A stretch of 64,000 nucleotides of DNA, from the NCBI GenBank assembly GCA_963663005.2, contig CAXXHH010000012.1, forward strand, positions 81,721-145,720, written 5' to 3'. Positions 37,399 through 45,923 of the stretch are shown here, piece by piece. The notes beneath the pieces were generated by a model, which saw only the letters and a list, made by a program, of their open reading frames with translations, made no database searches and was not told the DNA's origin. Position 1 is the stretch's first letter. Each line of letters opens with the position of its first letter. The stretch comes from CAINVV01 sp963663005 (GTDB lineage: Bacteria > Bacteroidota > Bacteroidia > Bacteroidales > Prolixibacteraceae). Made by a program: the position numbers and the translations under genes.

Positions 37399-38736
37399 TT
37401 AGTTCAGTTTCAGCCGCTGGCCGTTCTTCATCATATGGACGGTTGACTGGGCCATGTACCCAAGATCACCGGCAAAGTCCGTGTACGCGGCGGTCATCTT
37501 CAGGTCGCCATGGGCAGGGATGATGTGCTGCGGGTTCAGGAGCTGGATAAATTCGTAGTGGTCCTCGCGGTACGCGTGACCGCTGACGTGAAGGTCTTCA
37601 AATAACCGGGCGCCTGCAAGCTTGAGGTGCTGCTCCACCATATAGCGCTGCCCGAAGTTCATCGGGTTCGGGATGACGTTTGCCGAGAAGACGATCTTAT
37701 CGCCCTTGGTCAGCTGGTACGGGGTGTCCCCGAGCGCGACCCGGGTCAGGATCGAGCCCGGCTCTCCCTGGTGCCCGGTGACGATGGGCAGAAACTTGTC
37801 CTTCCCGGCCTTCATCATCCGCCGCATCGTCCGGTCCACAGTCCTTCGGTTCCCAAAGACGCTCGTGGTCTCGGGGAACGAGACGAGTTTCATCTGCTCT
37901 GCGGTGACGGAGTACTTCTCCATCGACCGGCCGAGAAGGACCGGCTTTCTGCCGATCTCGTGTGCGCACTCCGCAATCGTCTTGACACGGGAGATGTGCG
38001 ACGAGAAAGTGGAGACGAGGAGCGCGTTCTTGTCATCCTCGTAGCTGGTGATGACGTCCCGGACGAGATCGCGGGCGATCCGCTCGCTCGGGCATCGGCC
38101 CGGGCGGTTGATGTACGTGCTCTCGACGATTACCGCGAGCACGCCTTCCTTCCCGATCTGCCGGAGCCGTGCAAAGTCCGGGGGTTCCCCGATGACCGGT
38201 GAACGATCGAGCTTGAAATCGCAGGCATAGACAATCGCGCCATGCGGTGTGTGGAGGACGGGAAAGACGGTCTCGATGATCGAGTGCTGGCTCCGGACAA
38301 ACTCAAGAACCAGGTTCTGGGAGAGGGTATACCGCTGCCCGGCCCGGAGTGCAAAGAGCTTGTTGTTCACGCCGAACTTCTGCTCGCCCGAGATCTGCTG
38401 CCGGATCAGTTCTGTTGTGTATGGGGTGGAGATGATCGGAGCATTATACCGGTGAGCGAGCTTCGGGATGGCCCCGATGTGGTCGAGGTGACCGTGCGAG
38501 CAGACGATCGCCTTTACCGTTCCCTCGACCGAGTTCATCATCGTATCGTCCGGGATTGCCTTGATCTTGATGAGATCAAGCGAATGCATATTCTCTATCT
38601 CTGCATCCTCGTGGATCATTACCTGGTCCAGCCGAAGTCCCATGTCAAAAATGACAATTTCCTTTCCGCAGCGAACGGCGGTCATATTCCGCCCGACCTC
38701 ATCGTATCCGCCCACTGCGATTACTTCAATATCCAT
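37399..38736 (-). CDS. RNase J-like beta-CASP ribonuclease
   Basis: A 445-residue MBL/beta-CASP nuclease. SHGHLDHIGAIPKL carries the HxHxDH metal site, VYACDFKLDRSPV the later aspartate, and the beta-CASP motifs A-C are at the VIVESTYINRPG, RPVLLGRSMEKY-like and HVSGHAYREDH regions. Archaeal RNase J is a 5'-to-3' exonuclease in mRNA decay. It is shorter than bacterial RNase J because the C-terminal domain is absent, as is usual in archaea. It lies between fni and idsA, a placement common in methanogens. Confidence 0.92.
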   Translation of the reverse strand: MDIEVIAVGGYDEVGRNMTAVRCGKEIVIFDMGLRLDQVMIHEDAEIENMHSLDLIKIKAIPDDTMMNSVEGTVKAIVCSHGHLDHIGAIPKLAHRYNAPIISTPYTTELIRQQISGEQKFGVNNKLFALRAGQRYTLSQNLVLEFVRSQHSIIETVFPVLHTPHGAIVYACDFKLDRSPVIGEPPDFARLRQIGKEGVLAVIVESTYINRPGRCPSERIARDLVRDVITSYEDDKNALLVSTFSSHISRVKTIAECAHEIGRKPVLLGRSMEKYSVTAEQMKLVSFPETTSVFGNRRTVDRTMRRMMKAGKDKFLPIVTGHQGEPGSILTRVALGDTPYQLTKGDKIVFSANVIPNPMNFGQRYMVEQHLKLAGARLFEDLHVSGHAYREDHYEFIQLLNPQHIIPAHGDLKMTAAYTDFAGDLGYMAQSTVHMMKNGQRLKLN

Positions 38737-38800
38737 AATTATTATCTCCTGTTGTTGGTGTTGGTGCAGTATCTTGGTATAATTTCCGGCTTCATCCGGT

Positions 38801-39889
38801 TTATCGCCGGATCCGTGCAGGGTTATCCTTCTCGATCATCTGCCGGGTCGTACCCGTAATGAACATCCGCGCCCTGCGAAGATCTGAAATTTTTGATGAA
38901 CCGGTCAGGAACATCGTTGCGGTGAGTTCCTGGTGGATGGCATCGATGGCGTTCGATAGAGCCTCGTCACTTTCCATTGCCGGTCTTAAGAGCGGCAGGG
39001 CCATGCCGCAGAGATCGGCGCCGAGCGCACAACCTTTTGCAATATCCATGCCTGACCTGACCCCCCCCGATGCAATGACCGGGCCCCCGCAGGCAAGCAC
39101 TTCCGCGAGGCTTACGACTGTCGGGAGACCCCAGCAGGTGAAGTTCTCGCCGAGGGTCTTGAGCTGCCCGGCTTTACCGCACTCATCCGCCCTGACGCTC
39201 TCCACTGCTGCCCAGGATGTCCCGCCCCAGCCACCGATATCGATGGCCCCGACGCCGGCTCCCCAGCACTTCTTTGCGGTCTCAGCCGAGATGCCGCAGC
39301 CGGTCTCTTTCACGATGACCGGAACGCGGGATACAGCACAGAGTTCCTGAATAGCCGCAAGACAGCCGGCTGCATTGTGATCCCCTTCCGGCTGGATCGC
39401 TTCCTGCAGGAAATTCAGGTGGATGGCAATTGCATCTGCCCGGATCATCTCGACAGCCTTCTCGGCCCATTCGGTGCCGCGAGCCCGGAGCTGGACAGCA
39501 CCAAGATTTGCGACAAGGAATGCGTGAGGGGCTTCATCACGGACTATGGAAAATGTGTGGATAAGGTCCGGGTTCTCGAGCGCTGCCCTCTGGGAACCGA
39601 CGCCCATACCGATACCGAACCGTTCTGCTGCCCGCGCGAGACGGGCGTTTACCTCTTTTGTTCCCGGGTGACCACCGGTCATGGCCGAGATGAACAGGGG
39701 GGACTTGAACGAGTGGTTGAGAAACCTGACCGAGGGATCGATCGCCCTCATCTCACATTCGGGAAGCGCGTTGTGCACGAACCGGATGTCCATAAACCCC
39801 GCATCCCCGCTCTCGACTTTCTTCTCCGCGCATATCCGCAGGTGATCGAGTTTCCGCGATGATGTGAACTGTTTCTTGTCCTCACTCAT
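38801..39889 (-). CDS. fni: Type 2 isopentenyl-diphosphate isomerase
   Basis: A 362-residue FMN-dependent isomerase that interconverts IPP and DMAPP. The pattern is clear: SRKLDHLRICAE at the N-terminus, PLFISAMTGGHPG for the FMN site, HLNFLQEAIQPEGD with the conserved QE.VQPEG-type segment, and ASGGVRSGMDIAKG near the phosphate site. Its ATG overlaps the isopentenyl phosphate kinase stop by four bases, so the two are coupled. It completes the route from IP to DMAPP. Confidence 0.95.
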   Translation of the reverse strand: MSEDKKQFTSSRKLDHLRICAEKKVESGDAGFMDIRFVHNALPECEMRAIDPSVRFLNHSFKSPLFISAMTGGHPGTKEVNARLARAAERFGIGMGVGSQRAALENPDLIHTFSIVRDEAPHAFLVANLGAVQLRARGTEWAEKAVEMIRADAIAIHLNFLQEAIQPEGDHNAAGCLAAIQELCAVSRVPVIVKETGCGISAETAKKCWGAGVGAIDIGGWGGTSWAAVESVRADECGKAGQLKTLGENFTCWGLPTVVSLAEVLACGGPVIASGGVRSGMDIAKGCALGADLCGMALPLLRPAMESDEALSNAIDAIHQELTATMFLTGSSKISDLRRARMFITGTTRQMIEKDNPARIRR

Positions 39890-40653
39890 GATCTCGCCCT
39901 GTTTACTCGTGTCCCGCCATGGTCTTTCCTGGTCAGGAAATCCCCTACCCGGGAGACATGGAATATTTCCGACCCGATACCTGCCTCTGCAAGTTCGAGC
40001 AGCTCGTTGATCTTCCCTCTCATTCCACCGGTGACATCGGTATGTTTCGAGTCGCCAATCTGGAGCAACGGTGCCGTTTCAGGAGTAATCTCCTGCACCA
40101 CGTGTCCTCCATCCAGCACTCCCGGTACATCGGTGGCGAGCCCAACGCGGCCCACCTTCAGCCCCACCGCGAGCCAGCGTGCGAGCTGGTCTCCGGAGAC
40201 TATGCAGGCCCCACGGGAGAGGTCCATCACCACGTCGCCGTGGATCACGGGGACCATCCCCAGCTCAAGCATCCTCTCAAGATGCCGGTATTCAAACGCA
40301 ATAAGCCTGCCGTTATCGGTGAGACCGGTGTGGAGCGGGTGAATTCCTACTGCAGCTACACCGTTCTCGCGGAGGATCGAGACCACCATCTCGTTGAGCC
40401 CGCTCACGACCCGGTTGGTAACGTAGATACCCTCTGTCACCCCGGATACCGCCCCTCTGTCGAGCTGGTACCGTTTGGCCTCCGGGTGCCCGCAGGATCC
40501 GGCGCCATGGATAATTACGATCCCGCTGGCCTGTGCGCCCGAATCACTAACCGCCCGGGCGATAGCGGCGAGCGATTCGCGGTTTATCGCACAGTCTGCA
40601 CTCTTGTCGGTGATGACGCTCCCGCCGAGTTTTAAGAGGACGCGATCAGACAT
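39886..40653 (-). CDS. Isopentenyl phosphate kinase
   Basis: A 255-residue amino-acid-kinase-fold enzyme. VLLKLGGSVITDKS is the nucleotide-binding N-terminus, and IIHGAGSCGHPEAKRY contains the HGxGSxGH motif with the catalytic histidine of isopentenyl phosphate kinases, not found in other relatives. TDVTGGMRGKI is the substrate-side motif. It phosphorylates isopentenyl phosphate to IPP in the archaeal mevalonate route. I take the ATG at 40,653; it overlaps mvk by eight bases. An upstream start would add six residues with no family likeness. Confidence 0.94.
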   Translation of the reverse strand: MSDRVLLKLGGSVITDKSADCAINRESLAAIARAVSDSGAQASGIVIIHGAGSCGHPEAKRYQLDRGAVSGVTEGIYVTNRVVSGLNEMVVSILRENGVAAVGIHPLHTGLTDNGRLIAFEYRHLERMLELGMVPVIHGDVVMDLSRGACIVSGDQLARWLAVGLKVGRVGLATDVPGVLDGGHVVQEITPETAPLLQIGDSKHTDVTGGMRGKINELLELAEAGIGSEIFHVSRVGDFLTRKDHGGTRVNRARS

Positions 40654-41515
40654 TCTTCTCCTTTCGTGCACCCTCGGTATCGATGCCGGTTACCATGGCC
40701 CGGGCATCGCAGGCCTCGATCGCCCCCGCGATCCGGTTCTTCAGCTGCTTGGGGCAGAGCGCGACCATGCTGCCTCCGCCACCGGCGCCGGTGATCTTTG
40801 CCCCGAACGCCCCCGAAGAACGCGCTGCCATAACGAGCCGGGACAACTGCGGGTGCCCGACGCCGAGGACTTCCAGAAGGGCGTTGTTCATATTCATGAA
40901 CCGGCCGAGCTCCTTTGGGTTGTTCAGATGATGGATCGCGCTCATGCTCACTCCTTCGATGGCATCGAGAACAGGATCGACGATCTCCGGGTGCTTCTTC
41001 TTGAGATCCGCGACCATCTCCACCATCTTTGCCGTGCTGTGCGAGACCAGCGAGTCGCCAATCACAAGGTGCAGGTTCTGCGGGGGAAGCCTCCGCCGGG
41101 CCCCTCCGGATATCAGGACAATGCCCCCGTACGATGCAACCGTGGTATCGGTCGGACTTGCCCTGCCTTTCTGGACTTTCTTCTCGATCTCGAAGGCCAT
41201 GTTCGCGATCTCCTCCCGGTTCTTGTGGAGATCGAATTCATCGTTGATCGCGGAGAGGGTGGCGACCGTTACCGCCGCCGAAGATCCGAGTCCCGACGAG
41301 CTCGGGATCTGGGAATTGATATACACGCTTCCCATGACCCCCATCTCCTCGAAACAACTGTCAATATAGGGAGACTTCGCATGCTGGGCGCGATGGGACT
41401 TCCGGACCGTGACAAAGACCCGGGGCTTTACCGCCATGGCTATGCCGGGCTTGCCATATACCACTGCATGTTCGCCGAAGAGGAAAACCTTACCCGGCGC
41501 ACTCCACGTTGCCAA
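40646..41515 (-). CDS. mvk: Mevalonate kinase
   Basis: A 289-residue GHMP kinase. APGKVFLFGEHAVVYGKP is the N-terminal signature, PSSSGLGSSAAVTVA the phosphate-binding loop, and KITGAGGGGSMVAL the third motif. Phosphorylates mevalonate to 5-phosphomevalonate, the first kinase step of the archaeal route. It lies between MEMO and IPK, touching both, a conserved order in methanogens. Confidence 0.95.
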   Translation of the reverse strand: MATWSAPGKVFLFGEHAVVYGKPGIAMAVKPRVFVTVRKSHRAQHAKSPYIDSCFEEMGVMGSVYINSQIPSSSGLGSSAAVTVATLSAINDEFDLHKNREEIANMAFEIEKKVQKGRASPTDTTVASYGGIVLISGGARRRLPPQNLHLVIGDSLVSHSTAKMVEMVADLKKKHPEIVDPVLDAIEGVSMSAIHHLNNPKELGRFMNMNNALLEVLGVGHPQLSRLVMAARSSGAFGAKITGAGGGGSMVALCPKQLKNRIAGAIEACDARAMVTGIDTEGARKEKNV

Positions 41516-41516
41516 C

Positions 41517-42305
41517 CTACATCACCGCAATGGCCGCATATCCCACGACCTCACGACGGTCTCCCGTCATATCGCCGCTCGTTGCATAGCGCACGAGCCG
41601 GGCAGCTTTTGCCCCCATCTTCCCGCATGCAAGCACCATCGCCGCAATCGGACCATACCCGCATGCCGAGAGGCCCTTCTCCCCGATTCTCCGGTAGAAC
41701 TCCGGTACGTCCAGCTCTTTCAATGCCTCGATCGCGTAGAGATCGCCGGATCGTGCCTTCTCCTCGGTCACATAGTGGGAGAAGTCGCTCGATGCCACGA
41801 TCCGCACATCCCGTTTCGTCAGCCGGACAGCGTTCACGACCTTCTCCGCGAGGGTCGCGGCGCTCCGTGCATCCTGGTGCCCCATCAGGATCGGTGCGAT
41901 CCGGGCTTTGGGGAACCGGTACCGGATGAACGGCATCTGAACCTCGAGCGAGTGCTCGTCCCGGTGGGAAAACTCGTCCCCCTCGATATCGAGCGCACTG
42001 ACAAACTCCATGTCCGTTTCGAGGGGGCCGAGCGGCGTCTCCCAAGGAACCTGCGACACGCATGTGAGATACCCGCGATGGGAGGGGCCGATTACGACAA
42101 ATGTGCCGGAAAAATCAGGTGAGATCGTGGAGAATGCGTTTGCTGCGATCTCCCCGGAATAGATATACCCCGCGTGGGGCGAGACGATCCCACAGGAATC
42201 CCCTGCAGCCGTAACAATCCCGAAAAACTTCGCGAGAAGCTGTTCGAGATGCGGGCGATCTCCCGGATAGAACATGCCGGCCACTGCGCATGTACGCATC
42301 TTCAT
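41517..42305 (-). CDS. MEMO1 family protein (AmmeMemoRadiSam B)
   Basis: A 262-residue protein of the MEMO family, with histidines that form a metal site in human MEMO1: SPHAGYIYSG, GPSHRGYLT and SSDFSHYV, and CGYGPIAAMV near the end. Family members are linked with the AMMECR1 and radical SAM proteins; the reaction in archaea is not known. The stop is one base from the mvk start, so it is in the array with ribosomal and isoprenoid genes, where it is often found in euryarchaea. Confidence 0.93.
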   Translation of the reverse strand: MKMRTCAVAGMFYPGDRPHLEQLLAKFFGIVTAAGDSCGIVSPHAGYIYSGEIAANAFSTISPDFSGTFVVIGPSHRGYLTCVSQVPWETPLGPLETDMEFVSALDIEGDEFSHRDEHSLEVQMPFIRYRFPKARIAPILMGHQDARSAATLAEKVVNAVRLTKRDVRIVASSDFSHYVTEEKARSGDLYAIEALKELDVPEFYRRIGEKGLSACGYGPIAAMVLACGKMGAKAARLVRYATSGDMTGDRREVVGYAAIAVM

Positions 42306-42372
42306 CGGATCAACCCTCTGGTCATTCTATTATATCTAACGATCGGTGCCCGGAAAAAGGGGTATACCGGTA

Positions 42373-42981
42373 TTAGAACTCAGTCTCGAAGTCTTCAGGG
42401 GTGAGTGCCGTTGAGATGCCGCGGAGCCGGAGCATCTCGCGGGTGAGCAGGAAGTAGATCATTGAGAGTGCCTTGCGACCCTTATTGTTGGTCGGGATGA
42501 CAAGATCCACGAACTTTGTCATGTTGTTGGTGTCGCAGAGCGCAACGACCGGGATCCCACACTGGACTGCCTCATTGATGACCTGTGCATCGCCGATCGG
42601 GTCGGTGACAACGATAGCTTCGGGCTCAATATACCCGTCAAGGACAGGGTTTGTCAGGAGACCGGGGATGAACCGGCCGGTTGCTGACATTGCGCCGATC
42701 GTGTCTGCGAACTTCTTGGCGGGGTACTGCCCGTACTGCCGGGAGGTGACCACGAGGATATTGGGGGCCTCGTACTGGTTTAAGAATTTCGCGGTCGTCT
42801 TGATCCGGGCATCGGTCTCGCGGATATCAAGGATATACAGCCCATCGCCGCGGACGCGGTAGATGAACTTCTTCATGTCCTCGCTCTTCTGCTGGGTACC
42901 GATGTGGACGCCGGCTGCTAAGTATTCCTCGACGGGGATGAGCGGTTCTTTTAATTCAATTTCCATCTCGTTTACTGTCAT
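42373..42981 (-). CDS. rps2: 30S ribosomal protein S2 (uS2)
   Basis: A 202-residue S2 protein. LAAGVHIGTQQKS is the archaeal N-terminal motif, VTSRQYGQYPAKKFA and ITDPIGDAQVINEA-type segments (VVTDPIGDAQV) complete it, and NNKGRKALSMIY is near the end. Assembles late on the small-subunit head-body joint. Its ATG overlaps the enolase stop by 4 bases. A shorter start at 42,966 is possible. Confidence 0.96.
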   Translation of the reverse strand: MTVNEMEIELKEPLIPVEEYLAAGVHIGTQQKSEDMKKFIYRVRGDGLYILDIRETDARIKTTAKFLNQYEAPNILVVTSRQYGQYPAKKFADTIGAMSATGRFIPGLLTNPVLDGYIEPEAIVVTDPIGDAQVINEAVQCGIPVVALCDTNNMTKFVDLVIPTNNKGRKALSMIYFLLTREMLRLRGISTALTPEDFETEF

Positions 42982-44165
42982 AACTGTTCCTCTATGCGTA
43001 TGAGTTCATTCAGTTTGGCGATGCGTTCTCCGCCAACTACACCGCATTTCAAGAAGACGCAGGAGAATGCGGTGGCAAGGTGAGCGATAGTCGTATCGGT
43101 AGTCTCGCCCGAACGGTGACTCATCACCGTGTCGAGACCATGGGTGTGGGCAAGACGGACAGCCTCATAGGTGTCGGTCAGTGTCCCCACCTGGTTGGGT
43201 TTTATCAGGACGCAGTTTGCGGCATCGGTATCGATACCCTGCTGGATCCTGTCGACCTGCGTGACAAAGATATCGTCACCGCAGACAAGGCAGCGGTCCC
43301 CGACCAGGTTGTTGAGGTCGGAGAATGCGTCGTAGTCATTCTCGTGGAGGGGGTCTTCAACGTAGACAAGATTGTACTTGTCCACGAGCTCCGCGATATA
43401 GGCGACCTGCTCTTCAGTAGACCGGACCTGCCCACGGTATCTGTATCCTTCCCCGTCCCACATCTGGCTCGCGGCCACGTCGATACCCATATCGACCGTG
43501 ATATTCATCTCGTCTTTTACGAGTCCGGTCGCCTCGGCAATGAGCTCAAATGCGAGGGCATCGTCAATCTGCGGTGCCCACGCACCCTCATCACCCTTGC
43601 CGCAGGATTTTCCGCGTTTTGCGAGGAGCTGCTTCACATTCCGGTGGACGGCTGCATTTGCAAAGACTGCTTCCTCTGCATCCACAGTATCTCCCGGAAC
43701 GACAAGGAACTCCTGAATCTCGGTCGCATTCTCGGCATGCGCCCCGCCGCCGATAATGTTCCCGAGCGGGAGCGGCATCTCGTTTGCAAACGCCCCGCCC
43801 AGGTAACGGAAGAGCGGCATACCCATCGATGAGGCTGCAGCCTTCGCATTCGCAAGGGAGAGTGCTACCGCAATGTTCGCACCGATCTCGGAGAAGTTTG
43901 CCGTCCCATCGAGATCCCGGAGCTGGTCATCGAAACTCTCCTGATCGGCAGAGTCCATGCCAATAAGCGCCGGGATAACGTTCTGGAGAGCATTCTCGAC
44001 TGCTTCTCTCGGCGCCTTGACCTGTGCCTCGAGCGTGCCCGTGCTGGCACCGCTCGGGGCTGCCGATCTGCCATACCCGCTCTGGGTATAGATGTCGGCT
44101 TCGACCGTCGGGTTCCCCCGGCTGTCCTGGATTGTCCGCAGCTCGATTACCTCAATGGCCGTCAT
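42978..44165 (-). CDS. eno: Enolase
   Basis: A 395-residue enolase: 2-phosphoglycerate to phosphoenolpyruvate in glycolysis and gluconeogenesis. RTIQDSRGNPTVEADI is the N-terminus, VYVEDPLHENDYDAF and VCGDDIFVTQ hold metal-binding acids, LIKPNQVGTLTDT the catalytic lysine and MSHRSGETTD the phosphate loop. Slightly shorter than bacterial enolase, as is common in archaea. It sits between rpoK and rps2, a conserved archaeal order. Confidence 0.97.
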   Translation of the reverse strand: MTAIEVIELRTIQDSRGNPTVEADIYTQSGYGRSAAPSGASTGTLEAQVKAPREAVENALQNVIPALIGMDSADQESFDDQLRDLDGTANFSEIGANIAVALSLANAKAAASSMGMPLFRYLGGAFANEMPLPLGNIIGGGAHAENATEIQEFLVVPGDTVDAEEAVFANAAVHRNVKQLLAKRGKSCGKGDEGAWAPQIDDALAFELIAEATGLVKDEMNITVDMGIDVAASQMWDGEGYRYRGQVRSTEEQVAYIAELVDKYNLVYVEDPLHENDYDAFSDLNNLVGDRCLVCGDDIFVTQVDRIQQGIDTDAANCVLIKPNQVGTLTDTYEAVRLAHTHGLDTVMSHRSGETTDTTIAHLATAFSCVFLKCGVVGGERIAKLNELIRIEEQL

Positions 44166-44171
44166 GCTTTT

Positions 44172-44345
44172 CTACTTCCTCTTTACCGTAATTGGGATGG
44201 TGTTGTTGTTGTATTCCTCGATCGCAATCTCCAGCGGATCGATCCGTGTCGTCGTGACAAGTAACGGAGCACCCATTGATATCTGCAGAGCCCTTGCTCC
44301 AATAATTCTCGCCCGCTCGTACCGGGTGTAAACCTGCGTCTGCAT
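44172..44345 (-). CDS. rpoK: RNA polymerase subunit K (Rpo6)
   Basis: A 57-residue subunit homologous to bacterial omega and eukaryotic Rpb6. TRYERARIIGARALQISMGAP is the conserved core (shown here in part: ERARIIGARALQ), ending with DPLEIAIEEYNNNTIP. It stabilises the largest subunit. I chose the ATG at 44,345 because family members start near MQTQVYTRYERA; an earlier in-frame start would add 15 unrelated residues. The tRNA-Pro gene lies 52 bases upstream. Confidence 0.95.
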   Translation of the reverse strand: MQTQVYTRYERARIIGARALQISMGAPLLVTTTRIDPLEIAIEEYNNNTIPITVKRK

Positions 44346-44397
44346 TGTTATGGTCCTCGAAAATGATAATTTTTGAATAATTTTTTGCAATTGGGAA

Positions 44398-44472
44398 TGG
44401 GGTCGCTGAGATTCGAACTCAGGTCACTGCGTCCCGAACGCAATAGGATGGTCCAGGCTACCCTACGACCCC
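44398..44472 (-). tRNA. tRNA-Pro (CGG)
   Basis: On the minus strand a 75-base cloverleaf: acceptor GGGGTCG with CGACCCC, discriminator A, an anticodon stem TTGCG/CGCAG-like around the loop TTCGGGA with anticodon CGG, and a T-arm GTTCGAATC loop. No intron or encoded CCA. It is embedded between rpoN and rpoK in the same orientation and must be cut out of, or transcribed apart from, the mRNA. Confidence 0.92.
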
Positions 44473-44489
44473 TCGTTCATGTGTCGATC

Positions 44490-44678
44490 TTACTGGTACG
44501 GGTTGAGTTCGTCAATAATCTCCTTGTGCGTAAGGAGCATTCTGCGGCAGCAGTACCGGGAAATGTTGAGATCGTCGAGGATCTTTTTGGGATCCTCGCC
44601 TCTCTCCCGCCTCTGCCTGAACTCATCCCAGCTGGTGGATATTGGTTTTCCACAGGTGAAACATCGTACGGGTATCAA
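44490..44678 (-). CDS. rpoN: RNA polymerase subunit N (Rpo10)
   Basis: A 62-residue zinc protein homologous to Rpb10. MIPVRCFTCGKPIS has the first CxxC, and RYCCRRMLLTHKEIID the paired cysteines. The zinc-bundle helps RNA polymerase assembly. It lies between rps9 (30 bases) and the tRNA-Pro gene. Confidence 0.96.
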   Translation of the reverse strand: MIPVRCFTCGKPISTSWDEFRQRRERGEDPKKILDDLNISRYCCRRMLLTHKEIIDELNPYQ

Positions 44679-44708
44679 GATTTTCGACCTCTCATCATAT
44701 CTTTTGGC

Positions 44709-45110
44709 TTAACGATAAGACTTTTGGAACTTCTTGCGTGCGCCACGGCCGTGAGGCTTCTTCGCTTCCTTCTGGCGCGAGTCGTTGACAAGGAGGGTTC
44801 TGTCGTACGTAAGGTAGATATCCTTCATCTGGGGATCGTTGTGCCACAGGACAATGCCGCGGGCGAGTGCTGTCCTGACCGCCTCAGCCTGTCCCATGAC
44901 ACCGCCGCCCGCGACATCGATGGTTACATCGACGCCGTTGACTGCGGAGGGGACAAGGAGGAGGGGCTCGGAGATCTTCATCCGGGTGACATCGGTGCCG
45001 TACTTCTCAAGGGGCACGGAGTTGACCCGGATCACGCCTTTTCCCGCCTTCAGGGTCGCACGTGCGATCGCCGTCTTGCGTTTTCCGCTTGTGTTAATGA
45101 TCTTTACCAT
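44709..45110 (-). CDS. rps9: 30S ribosomal protein S9 (uS9)
   Basis: A 133-residue S9. INTSGKRKTAIARATLK is the N-terminal core, GGGVMGQAEAVRTALARGI the middle and HGRGARKKFQKSYR the basic tail that reaches the P-site tRNA. The ATG at 45,110 is the family start; a longer in-frame start at 45,167 would overlap rpl13 by 47 bases with unrelated sequence. Confidence 0.96.
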   Translation of the reverse strand: MVKIINTSGKRKTAIARATLKAGKGVIRVNSVPLEKYGTDVTRMKISEPLLLVPSAVNGVDVTIDVAGGGVMGQAEAVRTALARGIVLWHNDPQMKDIYLTYDRTLLVNDSRQKEAKKPHGRGARKKFQKSYR

Positions 45111-45120
45111 CGTGACCACC

Positions 45121-45549
45121 TTAGAACTTGGCTCCGAGGAATGCGCACACTGCACCGAGCGTGACATGGTTCGGGTTGTTCAGACGGTTCATGTGCACTT
45201 CTTCCGGCTGTTCCATCGCCGCACCGGCAAACTCTGCAGGGACACCGACATACGCCTTGATGTTCTTGAATGCCTCGACGCCGCGGGGGCGTTTGTACGG
45301 GAGCATACCGCGGATGGTCCGCTTCATGAGATGATCGGGCCGCCGCGGGACGAAGGGGCCCCAGCGGTTACCGGAGGCGCCACGTTCCCTCTTGTGACGG
45401 TAGTTGGCGAGCACGCGGGCACGGCTGCCGGAGATGATCACTTTCTCTACGTTGACGATCGCGATCTTCTCTCCGGCGAGAGCACGCTGTGCGAGAACAC
45501 TTGCAAGCCTTCCGAGGAGGAGTCCATCGCCGTTGATTACTGTAACCAT
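45121..45549 (-). CDS. rpl13: 50S ribosomal protein L13 (uL13)
   Basis: A 142-residue L13. VINGDGLLLGRLASVLAQ and GPFVPRRPDHLMKRTIRGML are diagnostic archaeal segments. The start lies 8 bases after the L18e stop and the stop is 10 bases before the S9 start, so it is within the operon. Confidence 0.96.
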   Translation of the reverse strand: MVTVINGDGLLLGRLASVLAQRALAGEKIAIVNVEKVIISGSRARVLANYRHKRERGASGNRWGPFVPRRPDHLMKRTIRGMLPYKRPRGVEAFKNIKAYVGVPAEFAGAAMEQPEEVHMNRLNNPNHVTLGAVCAFLGAKF

Positions 45550-45557
45550 AATCTATT

Positions 45558-45923
45558 TCACCTCAGGATCCGGACGCCGCTTCCCTTAGGGTTGTCCCGC
45601 AGGAGCTGCTCGATGGTCATGCACTGCCCTTTTGCGTCGGTGATCTTGCTGGTTGCCGATGCCGAGAAATTCAGCGCTGCAACTTTCACGGACTGCTCCA
45701 GCGTACCGCTTCCCAGAACCTTGCCGGGGACGATGATCGTCTCTCCATCCTGAGCGTAACGGTTGATCTTCGACAGGTTGACCTCTGCGTAATTCCGGTT
45801 CGGGGTCTCGAGCCTGCTTGCGATCTCGCGCCAGATCTTCGCCTCATTCTCCCTTGACTTATTCTTCAAGAGTGCGATGAGGGTGGTAAGACGGGGGTTC
45901 GTCTTCTCTACAATTCTTGTCAT
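45558..45923 (-). CDS. rpl18e: 50S ribosomal protein L18e (eL18)
   Basis: A 121-residue eL18 protein, found in archaea and eukaryotes only. EKTNPRLTTLIALLKNKSRE and IVPGKVLGSGTLEQSVKVAA are the family motifs. The ATG overlaps the rpoD stop by four bases. Confidence 0.96.
   Translation of the reverse strand: MTRIVEKTNPRLTTLIALLKNKSRENEAKIWREIASRLETPNRNYAEVNLSKINRYAQDGETIIVPGKVLGSGTLEQSVKVAALNFSASATSKITDAKGQCMTIEQLLRDNPKGSGVRILR

Noticed and set aside
40475..41929. Plus-strand 484-residue open frame over mvk and MEMO
   Set aside because: Antisense to three clear enzyme genes; no family pattern in the translation.
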